Source of the DNA: an uncultured Oscillibacter sp.
Lineage (GTDB): Bacteria > Bacillota > Clostridia > Oscillospirales > Oscillospiraceae
Direction of reading: 5' to 3'
NCBI GenBank assembly: GCA_947382875.1
Contig: CANDBG010000002.1
Location: 1-64,000, forward strand
DNA: 64,000 nt
Numbering within the stretch: position 1 is the first letter of the stretch; each line of letters opens with the position of its first letter. This document shows, one piece after another, positions 32,320-40,444 of the stretch. The notes under the pieces are model-generated. The model ran no database searches, was not told where the DNA came from, and saw only the letters and a list, made by a program, of their open reading frames with translations. The position numbers and the translations under genes were made by a program.

Positions 32320-34266
32320 TTATGCCTCGAACAGCCAAGCTTTGAGGAAGCCGGAACGCGTTGCGCCCGCAATACGGCCCGGCGTCTCCGCGCTGCCTAC
32401 AAGAGCCACGCGCAGTCCGGCAGACTCGAATTCTTCCGCCAGCGGTTCCTGGTTTCGGGTGCCAAGCGCCAGAATGACCGTTTCCGCCGCAAGATGCGTA
32501 ACCTCGCCGTTGGTGAGATTCTGTACGTCCGCGCCATTGTCCGTTACGGCATTCAGCATATGGCTGGTTAAAATTGCCGGGTTGTAAGGCTGAATACGGC
32601 TCATAATGTCGTTGAGGACAACGCCGAAAATGCCCTGTCCAGCTGTGGGGTTCATCTCCACCAGCGTAAGGCTGCAGCCCCGTTCCAACAGCATTTCCGC
32701 GCATTCCAGACCGGTCAGGCCCGCGCCGGCCAGTACGGCGTTTTTGCCGCAGAGCGCCGGATTCAGAATCACGTCCTCCGCCAGCACCGCCTTTTCCGCG
32801 CCGGGGATGCTTCCCGGCCTTACCGGCGGAGCGCCCACGGCAAGAAACACGCCTGAGGGATGCAGCGCGGAAACCAGTGCGGGCGTGGCTTCGGTGTTCA
32901 GACGAATTTCAACGCCCAGGGCATCCAGTTCTTGCGCCATGGTTTCGTAAAGCCCGGCGAGATTTGCCTTGCAGGGCGGTTTTTCCGCAATCCGCAGCGT
33001 ACCGCCCAAAACGGGGCCTTTTTCAAAAAGCGTCACTGCAAAGCCGCGCTTTGCCAGTACGCCCGCGCACTCCATTCCGCCGGGGCCGCCGCCCACGACC
33101 ACCACCGGACGGCCTGCACCGTCCTTCGGAAGATTCTTCCAATCGAACCGGTACTCCCGGCCCAGGCGCGGGTTAACGGAACAATTGGCGGGCATACCGC
33201 CTGCAATTACCCGCTCGCGGCAATACATACAGCCGATGCAGTTCCGGATGGTCTCCGCTTTTCCGGCGCGGGCTTTGTTCATGAATTCCGGGTCGGCAAA
33301 CTGGCTGCGCCCCAGGGCCACGAAATCACACACGCCTTCTTCCAGCAGAGATTCCGCAAAGTCCGGGTCTTTGATGGTGTTGGTTGCGATCACCGGAATG
33401 GACAGGGCTTCTTTGAAGGCCTTGGCGACGTGCTTTTTCCAGCCGGGTTTGTACGAAAACGGGTCGCAGTTGGCGTTGCCGTTCCAGGCGCTTCCGTTGG
33501 AAATGTCCAAACAGTCAATGCCTTGCGCCTCCAAGTGCCGTCCGATTGCAAGGCCGTCCTCCAGAGTGAGGAACCCGGGTTCGTCCGTCATTTCGTCGCC
33601 GCAGATGCGGACGGAAATGGGATATTTTCCCAACTTTCGCCGGATTTCCTGGATGATTTCATCCACAAACCGACACCGGTTTTCTACGGAACCGCCATAT
33701 TCATCGGTACGACGGTTGTAATATTTGCTGAAAAACTGGGCGATCAGGTACGAATGCGCTCCGTGCAGCTCTACGCCGTCGTAGCCCGCCTGCTGGCAGC
33801 GTATGGCCGCCGCGACAAATTTGTCCTGTACCCGACGGATGTCCTCTAACGTCATTTCCCGCGGGACCTCGCCGCCGGGAGCCATCGGCACGCCGCTGGG
33901 ACTGAGATTCTGCCGTCCTGTAAAGGCGGGTTTGCTGGTTGCGCCGCCGTGGTGAAGCTGAGCGAAAATCTTTGCGCCGTATGCATGGACCGTCTCCGCC
34001 AGCGCTTCCGCCGCCTTGGTGTTGTACCCGCGGGCCATGCGGAGGTTATGGAGCGACGGAATGGAGTCAACGTCGTCCACGCCGGTGTATTCGTTGATAA
34101 TCAGACCAATTCCGCCCTTAGCCCGCTCCGCGTAGTACGCGACCAGCTGAGGGGAGGCGCTGCCGTCGTGATCTGCAAAGTCTGTGCTCATCGGGGCCAT
34201 GACCGACCGGTTGCGGATCGTCAGCGGCCCGATTTTGCCTTTTTCAAATAATTTTTCGTAAGCCAT
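32320..34266 (-). CDS. FMN/FAD/4Fe-4S ene-reductase (old yellow enzyme, 2-enoate/dienoyl reductase type)
   Basis: 648 residues. N-terminal TIM-barrel OYE domain: KIGPLTIRNRSVMAPMSTDFAD, AKIFAQLHHGGAT, GYDGVELHGAHSYLIAQFFSKYYNRRTDEYGGSVENRCRF, VALGRSQFADPEFMNK. Then a 4Fe-4S motif CIGCMYCRERVIAGGMPANCSVNP, and a C-terminal dinucleotide domain VVVVGGGPGGMECAGVLAKRGFAVTLFE with a second nucleotide fold near NAVLAGAGLTGLECAEML. This is the architecture of dienoyl-CoA, enoate and bile-acid or flavonoid reductases of anaerobes. The substrate is not evident. It starts 3 nt after the stop of the AhpD-like gene, so translation is probably coupled. Confidence 0.9.
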   Translation of the reverse strand: MAYEKLFEKGKIGPLTIRNRSVMAPMSTDFADHDGSASPQLVAYYAERAKGGIGLIINEYTGVDDVDSIPSLHNLRMARGYNTKAAEALAETVHAYGAKIFAQLHHGGATSKPAFTGRQNLSPSGVPMAPGGEVPREMTLEDIRRVQDKFVAAAIRCQQAGYDGVELHGAHSYLIAQFFSKYYNRRTDEYGGSVENRCRFVDEIIQEIRRKLGKYPISVRICGDEMTDEPGFLTLEDGLAIGRHLEAQGIDCLDISNGSAWNGNANCDPFSYKPGWKKHVAKAFKEALSIPVIATNTIKDPDFAESLLEEGVCDFVALGRSQFADPEFMNKARAGKAETIRNCIGCMYCRERVIAGGMPANCSVNPRLGREYRFDWKNLPKDGAGRPVVVVGGGPGGMECAGVLAKRGFAVTLFEKGPVLGGTLRIAEKPPCKANLAGLYETMAQELDALGVEIRLNTEATPALVSALHPSGVFLAVGAPPVRPGSIPGAEKAVLAEDVILNPALCGKNAVLAGAGLTGLECAEMLLERGCSLTLVEMNPTAGQGIFGVVLNDIMSRIQPYNPAILTSHMLNAVTDNGADVQNLTNGEVTHLAAETVILALGTRNQEPLAEEFESAGLRVALVGSAETPGRIAGATRSGFLKAWLFEA

Positions 34267-34268
34267 GG

Positions 34269-34880
34269 TTAATTGTCGAAATTCCGGTTATGGTTGAAGT
34301 GGCCGGGGTTTGCGATGGGCGCGATGGTGGAGACCCAGCGGTTTGTGTAGTTGAAGAAGCCGGCCACAAACGCCGCCTCCAGAATCTCGTGGTCATCAAA
34401 CCCCACGGCCCGGAGCTTTTCAATCTGTGTCTGATCAATTTCGTCAGCGTGCTTGGTTACGTACCATGCGTATTCGCACAAGGCAAACTGCTTTTCCGTC
34501 AGCAGGTCTTTCGCGGAACGGAAGTTGTAGCACAGTTTATCTACCAAAATCGGGTTTTTGGTGTAGCCCCGCAGTGCGTCGCCGTGGGTGGTGAGGCAGT
34601 AGGAGCAGCAGTTCACCGACGAAACCACCATGCCGATCATTTCCTTGTCGGCGTTGGTCAAATAGCAGGTTTCGGGGTTGAACAGGGAACCCTTGAAGTT
34701 CAGAAAGCCGATGTACTGAGAGGCGTTCAGGGGCAGAACCTTGAACAGGTTATTGATAAAGCCCCAGTTTTTCTCCATGTTCTCGACATTCTCATTGAAA
34801 ACGGCGTATTCTTTATTTGTAATCTCGTCCCGGTTCGGTTTTTCCAGCAGGGAGAGCTGTTCATCAAATTCCAGAGCCAT
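34269..34880 (-). CDS. AhpD/carboxymuconolactone decarboxylase-like protein
   Basis: 203 residues. The core motif is SSVNCCSYCLTTHGDALRGYT (CxxC followed by H) inside an all-helical fold, with the supporting EKQFALCEYAWYVTKH and DHEILEAAFVAGFFNYTNRW segments. Members of this peroxidase-related group act as thiol-dependent peroxidases or as ring-opening or decarboxylating enzymes. Sandwiched between a cyclase and an ene-reductase, a catabolic function is as likely as a protective one. AGGAGGTTATAACA precedes the ATG. Confidence 0.85.
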   Translation of the reverse strand: MALEFDEQLSLLEKPNRDEITNKEYAVFNENVENMEKNWGFINNLFKVLPLNASQYIGFLNFKGSLFNPETCYLTNADKEMIGMVVSSVNCCSYCLTTHGDALRGYTKNPILVDKLCYNFRSAKDLLTEKQFALCEYAWYVTKHADEIDQTQIEKLRAVGFDDHEILEAAFVAGFFNYTNRWVSTIAPIANPGHFNHNRNFDN

Positions 34881-34906
34881 TGTTATAACCTCCTAAATTT
34901 TGTAAA

Positions 34907-35680
34907 TCAGTCCACAGGGGCGATTGCAAACACCCGCGCAGGGAAGCCCGTGCCGTCCCTGAGCTTCGGGAACGCGCACACGATCAGGCTGCCCACTGGC
35001 GGAAGCTGATCCAGGTTCCGCATGACCTCAATCTGAATGCGGTCCACTTCCAGAATGTACTGTTCGCCAGGATAGGGATACGCGCCCTCTTTTGTTGTGA
35101 CGAAACCGGGGTCGGTGTCGGCGGGTTCGTGGCCGATGGCCCCGATGTTCCGTTCCTCCACCAGCCACTGAATCGCGGCCTTGTCCCAACCGGGGTAGTG
35201 GGGGACACCGTTTTCGTCGGGGTTATCCAGGTTGGTCCCGCGCTTGTACCAGTCGGAACGGAAGGCCACAAACGCGCCCTCGGGAATTTTACCATATTCG
35301 GCCTCCCAAGCCTTGAGGTCCTCCACCGTCAGCATGAAATCAGGGTTTTCCGCGCAGGCGGCGGATTTGTCGATGACCACCAGAGGATATACCAACTCCT
35401 GAACGTTGATCTTGCTCATGTCCCGGCCATTGCCCCAAAAGTGAACTGGTACGTCCACATGCGTGCCATATTGGCTGGCGACGCTGTACTGAATGCAGCG
35501 CATCGGCGCGGCCATGTCTTCGGGCGTACCTTCGGCATAGTCAAACAACAGCGTGCCTTCCAGCGGCTTGAAGCCGTACCAGTGGGGGGTCTCAGGGCTT
35601 AACTCGTGGGTGAGGTCCACCCATTTGTATTTCGGGGATTTCCATTCTTTCACGTGGTCCCATAACGTCAGATTTGCCAT
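34907..35680 (-). CDS. Cyclase family protein (kynurenine-formamidase fold)
   Basis: 257 residues from the ATG at 35680 (ACAGGAGG upstream). Family signature: KWVDLTHELSPETPHWYGFKP and the metal site QYGTHVDVPVHFWGNGRDM (HxDxxxH, with H and D both in THVDVPVHF). GAIGHEPADTDPG supplies a later conserved His/Glu. These Mn/Zn amidohydrolase-like enzymes hydrolyse formamides, lactones or cyclic amides. First gene of the three-gene operon, so its product may act on a ring opened or reduced by the partners. Confidence 0.88.
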   Translation of the reverse strand: MANLTLWDHVKEWKSPKYKWVDLTHELSPETPHWYGFKPLEGTLLFDYAEGTPEDMAAPMRCIQYSVASQYGTHVDVPVHFWGNGRDMSKINVQELVYPLVVIDKSAACAENPDFMLTVEDLKAWEAEYGKIPEGAFVAFRSDWYKRGTNLDNPDENGVPHYPGWDKAAIQWLVEERNIGAIGHEPADTDPGFVTTKEGAYPYPGEQYILEVDRIQIEVMRNLDQLPPVGSLIVCAFPKLRDGTGFPARVFAIAPVD

Positions 35681-35735
35681 GTTGCAAATACCTCCTGTGT
35701 ACAGATTCACAGCCAACGCGGACTGCCTTGCATTC

Positions 35736-35764
35736 ATATTACATGGTATTACCAAGAATTGCAA
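35736..35764 (-). promoter_or_regulatory. Sigma-A promoter of the cyclase operon
   Basis: Minus-strand TTGCAA (35764-35759), 17-bp spacer, TAATAT (35741-35736). Confidence 0.65.
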
Positions 35765-35809
35765 GAAAAAACTTCCCGCTTACGGCAAAAAAACGAGTCC
35801 GCGCCGTTC

Positions 35810-38800
35810 TCACCGCAGCAGATGCTGAATGTCCTCCGTCCCCCGCCGCTTCTGCATGCGCATGGTCTGGGCGGATTGGAGGGGAATGGAACGCCGCATA
35901 TCTTCCAGCAGCGTACCAGCTGCGGCAGCGTCCCGCAGAGGGCCTTCGGCCTTGCCGGAGGACGCATGAACGCTGCGGAGGCTGTGGAAGCATTTGTCCA
36001 GACGGGTGTAAAATGTGCCGTAGGCGTTCTGAATCTGTTCCACCCAGCGGCGGTCGGTTTCGATAGCGGCTTGCGCGGCACGGGCCGCCTCCTGGGTCGT
36101 GACGCGGAGCTTATCCAGCTGCAGCGCCCTGGACGAGAGCCGGAACTGCGGCAGCGTCATGGTGTCCTCGCCCATTTGCAGAGGAACACCGGCTTTGGTA
36201 CGGAGTTTGGCGCTTCCGATATCCGCCGCGCCGGAGACAAGAACCTTTCCGCAGCCGCCGAACAGACACGCGCCAATGTCCGCGCCGGGATTGCCCCCCA
36301 GGGCTTTCAGGACGCGAGCCGTTCCAGTGATGAGGATATCGCCGCAGGCGCCCTGTACGCCAGCGCCGATTGCAGCGGCGTGGTCGGTTGCGACGGCGGT
36401 AATTTTACCGCCGCGAATGCTAATATCCCCCGCAGACGCGCCCAGTGCGCCGCCAATGCCTGCACCGCCGCCGGTTCCGCCGGTGGAGTGAACTGTGCCG
36501 CCGAGAATGGTGATGGAACCGATAAAACTGTGTTTTCCCGCGCCGATGCCCGCGCCGCCGCCGGTGCCGGTGGCGGTGATGACGCCGCCGCGGATTAAAA
36601 TCCGACAGGTCCGGTCCCGGCCTGCGCCGCTGTCACGGCCAATGCCCGCGCCGCCTGCGCCGCCTACGGCAATCAGACTTCCGGGAGGATTCCGGCTTCC
36701 GCCCCGGGAATCCGGACAGTCAATGCGCAGGGATGCGCTGTCCCCGAGAGAAATGCCCGCGTAGCCCTCACCGCTTTCAAAATGGTTTTCCGTCTGGTTC
36801 TGCAGGAGCAATACCACTTCATTGCCATTGCCCAGACGAAACGCCTGCCCGGAGTCCACCCGGCAGGCTACGCCTCCCAGAGTCAGCTCCATTTCACCGA
36901 TGTTGTCCGCCAGGGCGATTCTTCCGCTGAAGGCCGTTTGATTGGCGTCGGTGCCTGCGCCGCCGGAAATGCCGGTTACTTCGTTTGTCAGAATGCAAAG
37001 GGTGTGGGAGTCCTCTTCGTAGTACCAGTCCCGGCCCGGATGGCCGCCCGTGATGGTGAAGGGGTTCGGATACAGGGTGCGTTCTTCAAACGCGCCGTCG
37101 TGCCGGTTCCAGTGCAGGTAGGCGTAACGGGTTTTGGGACGCCCGGATTCGTCTTTCCCGCGGACCACAACCGAGTGAATCGGAGAGCCGTGGGAAGCGT
37201 CGCCCTTTGCTAACCAGAGCCGCATGGGGTCGTTAAAGGCCAGAGCCATTCTTGCCTGACGGCCATTGATTTCCAGCGATGCAATGTTGTTCCAGCCCGG
37301 AAGAAGCGTTTTCCAGATCACGTCGAACGGTTCCACCGCCTTGCCGTCGGCATTCACGACGTTTTGCGCCTGCGCCGCCAGGGAGACGGGGCCGTTCAGG
37401 ACTACGGGGATTGTCAGAACGCCGGGCGTTTTCCCGTTTCCTTCCACCACTAACGCCGCGCCGTCGGTCAGACGCAGGCTGTTGGAGCCTTCCGGATGGA
37501 ACGCGCCGGCCCGAATCAGCCCTCCGCCGCTGAATTCAAGGACGGCCCCCGGCTTGAGCCGCACGTCTCCCAACACGTTCGGTCCCGCGCTGAAAATGTG
37601 GGCCACACTGTTTTCGCTGCTTTCAACGGTAAGCGTGGATATTTGTGTATTTTCCAGCGTTGCGGTCCCGGAGCCGGAAAGCCGGACGGTCAGACCATCC
37701 TGCCCGGTTCCCTGGATGGTGACTTCCGCCGTTCCGCGGACAACGAGTTCTCCCGTGGATTCGTTAAAGGATACGCCGGACAAGTCCTGGCCCGTAACCC
37801 GCACCGTTCCAAACTCCAAAACGGAAGCGGAAGACGTCGGCGCAGCTCCGGCGGCTTCCGTAGCCGGGCCTCCTGCCGCGGCTTCCTGGAGAACGGTTCC
37901 CTGTGCCTCCGCTGCGCCGTTTCCGGTAATTTGGAGGGCGTTCAGCAGCCCCATCATTAAGTCGAGGTCCATGCTTCCGGTATTTGCGAGAAGCGCGAGG
38001 AGAGAGTCGCCGGGCAAAAGATTTGCCTCTTTGCCCGATAAGAGCAAAGCGCTTAAAAAATCGGAAAGTCCAGGCGCTTCGCCGGCGCGGAATTGACTTT
38101 GAAAATCTTCCAGGCTGGCAAATTCGCCGTTTGTCAGCTGCTTGATCGCCTCGTCCGGAGAAAGACCCTGTTCTATTGTTTCCATAAATTTTCGCAGTCC
38201 TTCCAGGGCCTTTTCCGGATCGATTTCCCCGGCGGACATACCGTTTGCAATGACAGCGCCCAGGTACAGCGCCGCCAGATAGCCTGCGGCGGAATCGCCT
38301 TCCAGGGGACTGTTTGCAATAGCAGCCAGAATCTCCGCGCTGCTGGAATTTTTATCCAGGCCCAATGCGCTCAGGAGCTGTTCCGGCGTCAGGGCATCCT
38401 GTACAATCGCATTTGTCAGCCAATCGGGAAGCGTCAGTTCGCCGCTGGCGTTTCCGCTTCCCGCGTTTAAAAGCGCGTCCAGCAGCGCCTCGGTTCCCTC
38501 CGTTACGCCGTCTTCGTCCAGAAACAAATGTGTGTCTCCTGCCATTGCGCCGCGGAGAATTCGGTCGATCTCCTCCCGAAGCTGATCCAGCTTTTCCTGA
38601 AGGGCCGGACGGTCTGCCGTTTCGTCTCCGGCGGCTTTTTCGGCCAGTTCAGCCATACGCCCAAGACTGTCTTGGATTTCGGCCAGCGCGGCTTCGCCTG
38701 TGCGGAGCGTATGACGGCTTTCACGCGTGTGTGCCTCTGCCTGGCTGACTCTGGACATGAGTTCCTGTAATGTTTTGGAAACCGTATAACCGGTTCCCCT

Positions 38801-38908
38801 GGCTGCTTTGGTACCAGCGGCGCTTTTGGCGGTTTTTTCCGCCTTGCCGACCTCCTGGTAGCGAGGAATCGGAGTTCCCCTGTTTCTGCGAATCGCCAGC
38901 TCACCCAT
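35810..38908 (-). CDS. Large flagellin-like protein with a Gly-rich repeat insert
   Basis: 1032 residues. Residues about 66-118 (LRTGEAALAEIQDSLGRMAELAEKAA, then ALQEKLDQLREEIDRI) match the flagellin D1 helix. The C-terminus (LDKLRVTTQEAARAAQAAIE, then helices ending HLL) matches the flagellin D1/D0 end. The very N-terminal D0 is replaced by a basic region. The 800-residue middle has a long helical segment with many acidic residues, then beta-strand-rich sequence with repeated GGGAGIGxG motifs at about 690-870, suggesting a parallel beta-helix or carbohydrate-binding stalk. No signal peptide; export by a flagellar-type route is possible. AGGAGGCATTCAGC precedes the ATG. No flagellar gene is near. 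Confidence 0.75.
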   Translation of the reverse strand: MGELAIRRNRGTPIPRYQEVGKAEKTAKSAAGTKAARGTGYTVSKTLQELMSRVSQAEAHTRESRHTLRTGEAALAEIQDSLGRMAELAEKAAGDETADRPALQEKLDQLREEIDRILRGAMAGDTHLFLDEDGVTEGTEALLDALLNAGSGNASGELTLPDWLTNAIVQDALTPEQLLSALGLDKNSSSAEILAAIANSPLEGDSAAGYLAALYLGAVIANGMSAGEIDPEKALEGLRKFMETIEQGLSPDEAIKQLTNGEFASLEDFQSQFRAGEAPGLSDFLSALLLSGKEANLLPGDSLLALLANTGSMDLDLMMGLLNALQITGNGAAEAQGTVLQEAAAGGPATEAAGAAPTSSASVLEFGTVRVTGQDLSGVSFNESTGELVVRGTAEVTIQGTGQDGLTVRLSGSGTATLENTQISTLTVESSENSVAHIFSAGPNVLGDVRLKPGAVLEFSGGGLIRAGAFHPEGSNSLRLTDGAALVVEGNGKTPGVLTIPVVLNGPVSLAAQAQNVVNADGKAVEPFDVIWKTLLPGWNNIASLEINGRQARMALAFNDPMRLWLAKGDASHGSPIHSVVVRGKDESGRPKTRYAYLHWNRHDGAFEERTLYPNPFTITGGHPGRDWYYEEDSHTLCILTNEVTGISGGAGTDANQTAFSGRIALADNIGEMELTLGGVACRVDSGQAFRLGNGNEVVLLLQNQTENHFESGEGYAGISLGDSASLRIDCPDSRGGSRNPPGSLIAVGGAGGAGIGRDSGAGRDRTCRILIRGGVITATGTGGGAGIGAGKHSFIGSITILGGTVHSTGGTGGGAGIGGALGASAGDISIRGGKITAVATDHAAAIGAGVQGACGDILITGTARVLKALGGNPGADIGACLFGGCGKVLVSGAADIGSAKLRTKAGVPLQMGEDTMTLPQFRLSSRALQLDKLRVTTQEAARAAQAAIETDRRWVEQIQNAYGTFYTRLDKCFHSLRSVHASSGKAEGPLRDAAAAGTLLEDMRRSIPLQSAQTMRMQKRRGTEDIQHLLR

Positions 38909-38963
38909 GCTGAATGCCTCCTTTCATGTGACATTTTGGATTTATATGCTTTCTATATGTTAG

Positions 38964-38971
38964 TTATCGGC
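38964..38971 (-). promoter_or_regulatory. Sigma-28/SigD-type -10 upstream of the flagellin-like gene
   Basis: Minus-strand GCCGATAA, identical to the flagellar sigma -10 consensus, about 56 nt upstream of the start codon. The -35 at the right spacing reads TTAT rather than TAAA, so the match is half-strong. Confidence 0.45.
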
Positions 38972-39054
38972 AGATTGCCAGGAAAGATAAGGAACTCGAA
39001 AAGGGTGAGGGAAGCCGATCAAAAAAATAGGCGAAAAAATTATTGGAAGAAATC

Positions 39055-39083
39055 TTGACAAATCAGGAAACGTGTGGTATTCT
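39055..39083 (+). promoter_or_regulatory. Sigma-A promoter of the DUF3793 gene
   Basis: TTGACA (39055-39060), 17-bp spacer ending TGG, TATTCT (39078-39083). The operator at 39093-39108 covers the expected start of transcription. Confidence 0.8.
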
Positions 39084-39092
39084 GCACCTGTG

Positions 39093-39108
39093 GTTAGTTA
39101 ACGCTAAC
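39093..39108. promoter_or_regulatory. Iron-type operator 1 (GTTAG-N6-CTAAC)
   Basis: GTTAG TTAACG CTAAC. The shape resembles DtxR/IdeR-family boxes (TTAG...CTAA). It sits right after a strong promoter, fitting repression when metal is plentiful. Confidence 0.65.
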
Positions 39109-39145
39109 TGTGGAATGGCGGATAGCTGCCGCTGAATTATATCGC

Positions 39146-39173
39146 CCGCAAGTTAGCTGCAACTAACTTGCGG
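39146..39173. promoter_or_regulatory. Iron-type operator 2 within an 11-bp hairpin
   Basis: CCGCAAGTTAG / CTAACTTGCGG is a perfect 11-bp stem with a 6-nt loop; its core is again GTTAG-N6-CTAAC. It ends 3 nt before the GGAGG of the DUF3793 gene, so the RNA form could also affect translation. Confidence 0.6.
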
Positions 39174-39188
39174 AGTGGAGGTGTTTTT

Positions 39189-39725
39189 CTGAAAAAGACA
39201 TTTGAAATGGCCCTTGTGGAACAATGCGCGCCTACCCTGGCTGGGCTGAAACCTGCCAGCCTCTTTTGTTGGCAGAACCTCCCGCCGATATTCCCCTGGG
39301 CGCAAAAGCTCGCCCCTTATGGCCTTGCAATCCGCGTCCTGAATGTCCGGGCAGACGCTTATCTGATCTGTCTGTATCGGGCCAGATGGCTGCGGCGGAT
39401 TCTCGCAGAACCGTCGAACCAGGCGTTTTTGCAGCGTCGGGGCTATCAGACCGGCTTGGGCTGCGGTTATCTCCTCGAGCAGTTCAGCCGGAGATTTGAC
39501 AGCAGCTTTCCCCATGAAATCGGCCTGTTTCTGGGGTATCCTCTGGAAGATGTGGAGGGCTTCATTAAAAACCGTGGACAGAATTACACTTGCTGCGGCT
39601 GCTGGAAGGTCTATGGAGACCCGCAAGCCGCGCAGGAATGCTTTGAAGGGTATCGCCGCTGCACGGCGCTTTGCCAGGAGCGCTTCCGGCAGGGGGAGGA
39701 TATCCTCCAGCTGATTTCCGCCTGA
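39189..39725 (+). CDS. DUF3793 family protein, iron-associated
   Basis: About 178 residues. Family hallmarks: ALVEQCAPTLAGLKPASLF near the start, LCLYR-like ICLYRARWLRRIL, FPHEIGLFLGYPLEDVEGFI and NYTCCGCWKVYGDPQAAQECFEGYRRC. DUF3793 genes often sit beside feo genes in Clostridia; the conserved cysteines suggest metal or redox function. The start is uncertain: GGAGGTGTTTTT is followed by CTG (39189) at ideal spacing, with ATG at 39207 as the fallback and TTG at 39168 inside the operator hairpin. Shares its operator type with feoA. Confidence 0.8.
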   Translation: MKKTFEMALVEQCAPTLAGLKPASLFCWQNLPPIFPWAQKLAPYGLAIRVLNVRADAYLICLYRARWLRRILAEPSNQAFLQRRGYQTGLGCGYLLEQFSRRFDSSFPHEIGLFLGYPLEDVEGFIKNRGQNYTCCGCWKVYGDPQAAQECFEGYRRCTALCQERFRQGEDILQLISA

Positions 39726-39768
39726 TTTGGGAGGTGGTGAAAAAAGTCGGAAAAATACGGAATGCCTC

Positions 39769-39797
39769 TTGACAGCCCTGGACGGTCATGGTATATT
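39769..39797 (+). promoter_or_regulatory. Sigma-A promoter of the feo operon
   Basis: TTGACA (39769-39774), 17-bp spacer ending TGG, TATATT (39792-39797). Confidence 0.8.
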
Positions 39798-39813
39798 GCA
39801 TTGTTGAGAAAGA

Positions 39814-39829
39814 GTTAGCGATTGCTAAC
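39814..39829. promoter_or_regulatory. Iron-type operator 3 (GTTAGC-N4-GCTAAC)
   Basis: GTTAGCGATTGCTAAC, a perfect 6-bp-arm palindrome with the same GTTAG-N6-CTAAC frame as operators 1 and 2, placed about 10 nt past the expected feo transcription start. Confidence 0.7.
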
Positions 39830-39871
39830 CAATGTTTTCCAACCATTGGGCTGCAAGGAGGGAAGGGAACG

Positions 39872-40084
39872 ATGATGCCCTTAACAATGGCAAAACCAGG
39901 CGAAACCGTCACTATCTGCAAAATCACCGGCAAGGACGAGGTGCGCCAGCACTTGGCGGAGTTGGGCTTTGTGGTAGAGTGTGACGTGACAATCGTGAGC
40001 GAAATCGGCGGAAACCTGATCGTCCAGGTGAAAGACAGCCGGATCGCGCTGGACCGCGGGATGGCAAACCGGATTATGATTTGA
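39872..40084 (+). CDS. feoA: FeoA domain protein (first copy)
   Basis: 70 residues from the ATG at 39872 (AAGGAGGGAAGGGAACG upstream). SH3-like FeoA fold: MAKPGETVTICKITGKDEVRQHLAELGFVVECDVTIVSEIGGNLIVQVKDSRIALDRGMANRIMI; the GxxExDVxIVSxxGGNxIVxVKDSRxALDRxMAxxI ending is the classical FeoA. It binds FeoB at the membrane and supports ferrous iron uptake. First gene of the feo operon. Confidence 0.93.
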   Translation: MMPLTMAKPGETVTICKITGKDEVRQHLAELGFVVECDVTIVSEIGGNLIVQVKDSRIALDRGMANRIMI

Positions 40085-40108
40085 TTTGCGAGATGGGAGG
40101 AATGGGAA

Positions 40109-40330
40109 ATGAAAACTCTGAAGGATGCCAAGGTTGGCGACACTGTGACCGTTGTGCGGCTGCACGGCGAGGGCCCGGTAAAGCGGCGCATTATGGACAT
40201 GGGCATCACTAAGGGTGTGGAGATTCTTGTGCGGAAGGTCGCCCCCCTGGGAGACCCGATGGAATTGAGCGTGCGGGGCTATGAGCTGTCCGTGCGGAAG
40301 GCGGACGCGGAAATGATTGAGATTTCCTGA
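40109..40330 (+). CDS. feoA: FeoA domain protein (second copy)
   Basis: 73 residues. MKTLKDAKVGDTVTVVRLHGEGPVKRRIMDMGITKGVEILVRKVAPLGDPMELSVRGYELSVRKADAEMIEI is the other standard FeoA type (RRxMDMGxTxGxxxxVxxxAPxGDPxEhxVxGYxLSLRxxEA). Two dissimilar FeoA proteins followed by FeoB is a common Clostridia arrangement. GGAGGAATGGGAA lies upstream of the ATG. Confidence 0.95.
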   Translation: MKTLKDAKVGDTVTVVRLHGEGPVKRRIMDMGITKGVEILVRKVAPLGDPMELSVRGYELSVRKADAEMIEIS

Positions 40331-40333
40331 GCA

Positions 40334-40389
40334 GGGGAACTTCGGTTCCCCCGTTTCAGGGGTACGGCGGAGAATTCGCCGGTTTTTTT
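40334..40389 (+). terminator. Possible attenuator between feoA2 and feoB
   Basis: GGGGAAC-TTCG-GTTCCCC (40334-40351, UUCG-capped) followed by a competing CCCC / GGGG pair and then a 5-bp CGGCG / CGCCG stem with seven Ts (40365-40389). A weak terminator of this kind inside the operon could lower feoB relative to feoA. Confidence 0.45.
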
Positions 40390-40444
40390 CGGGCCAGGAG
40401 TTAGACGTGTATAACTCCCCCACTGGAAAGGAGATTGATGGATC

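Noticed and set aside
36400..36680. Short regularly spaced GC-rich repeats resembling a CRISPR array
   Set aside because: They encode the in-frame GGGAGIG motifs of the flagellin-like protein; units are irregular and have no spacers.
35810..38908. A true flagellar filament flagellin
   Set aside because: It is twice the usual size, its D0 ends are altered and no flagellar genes are adjacent; hence called flagellin-like only.
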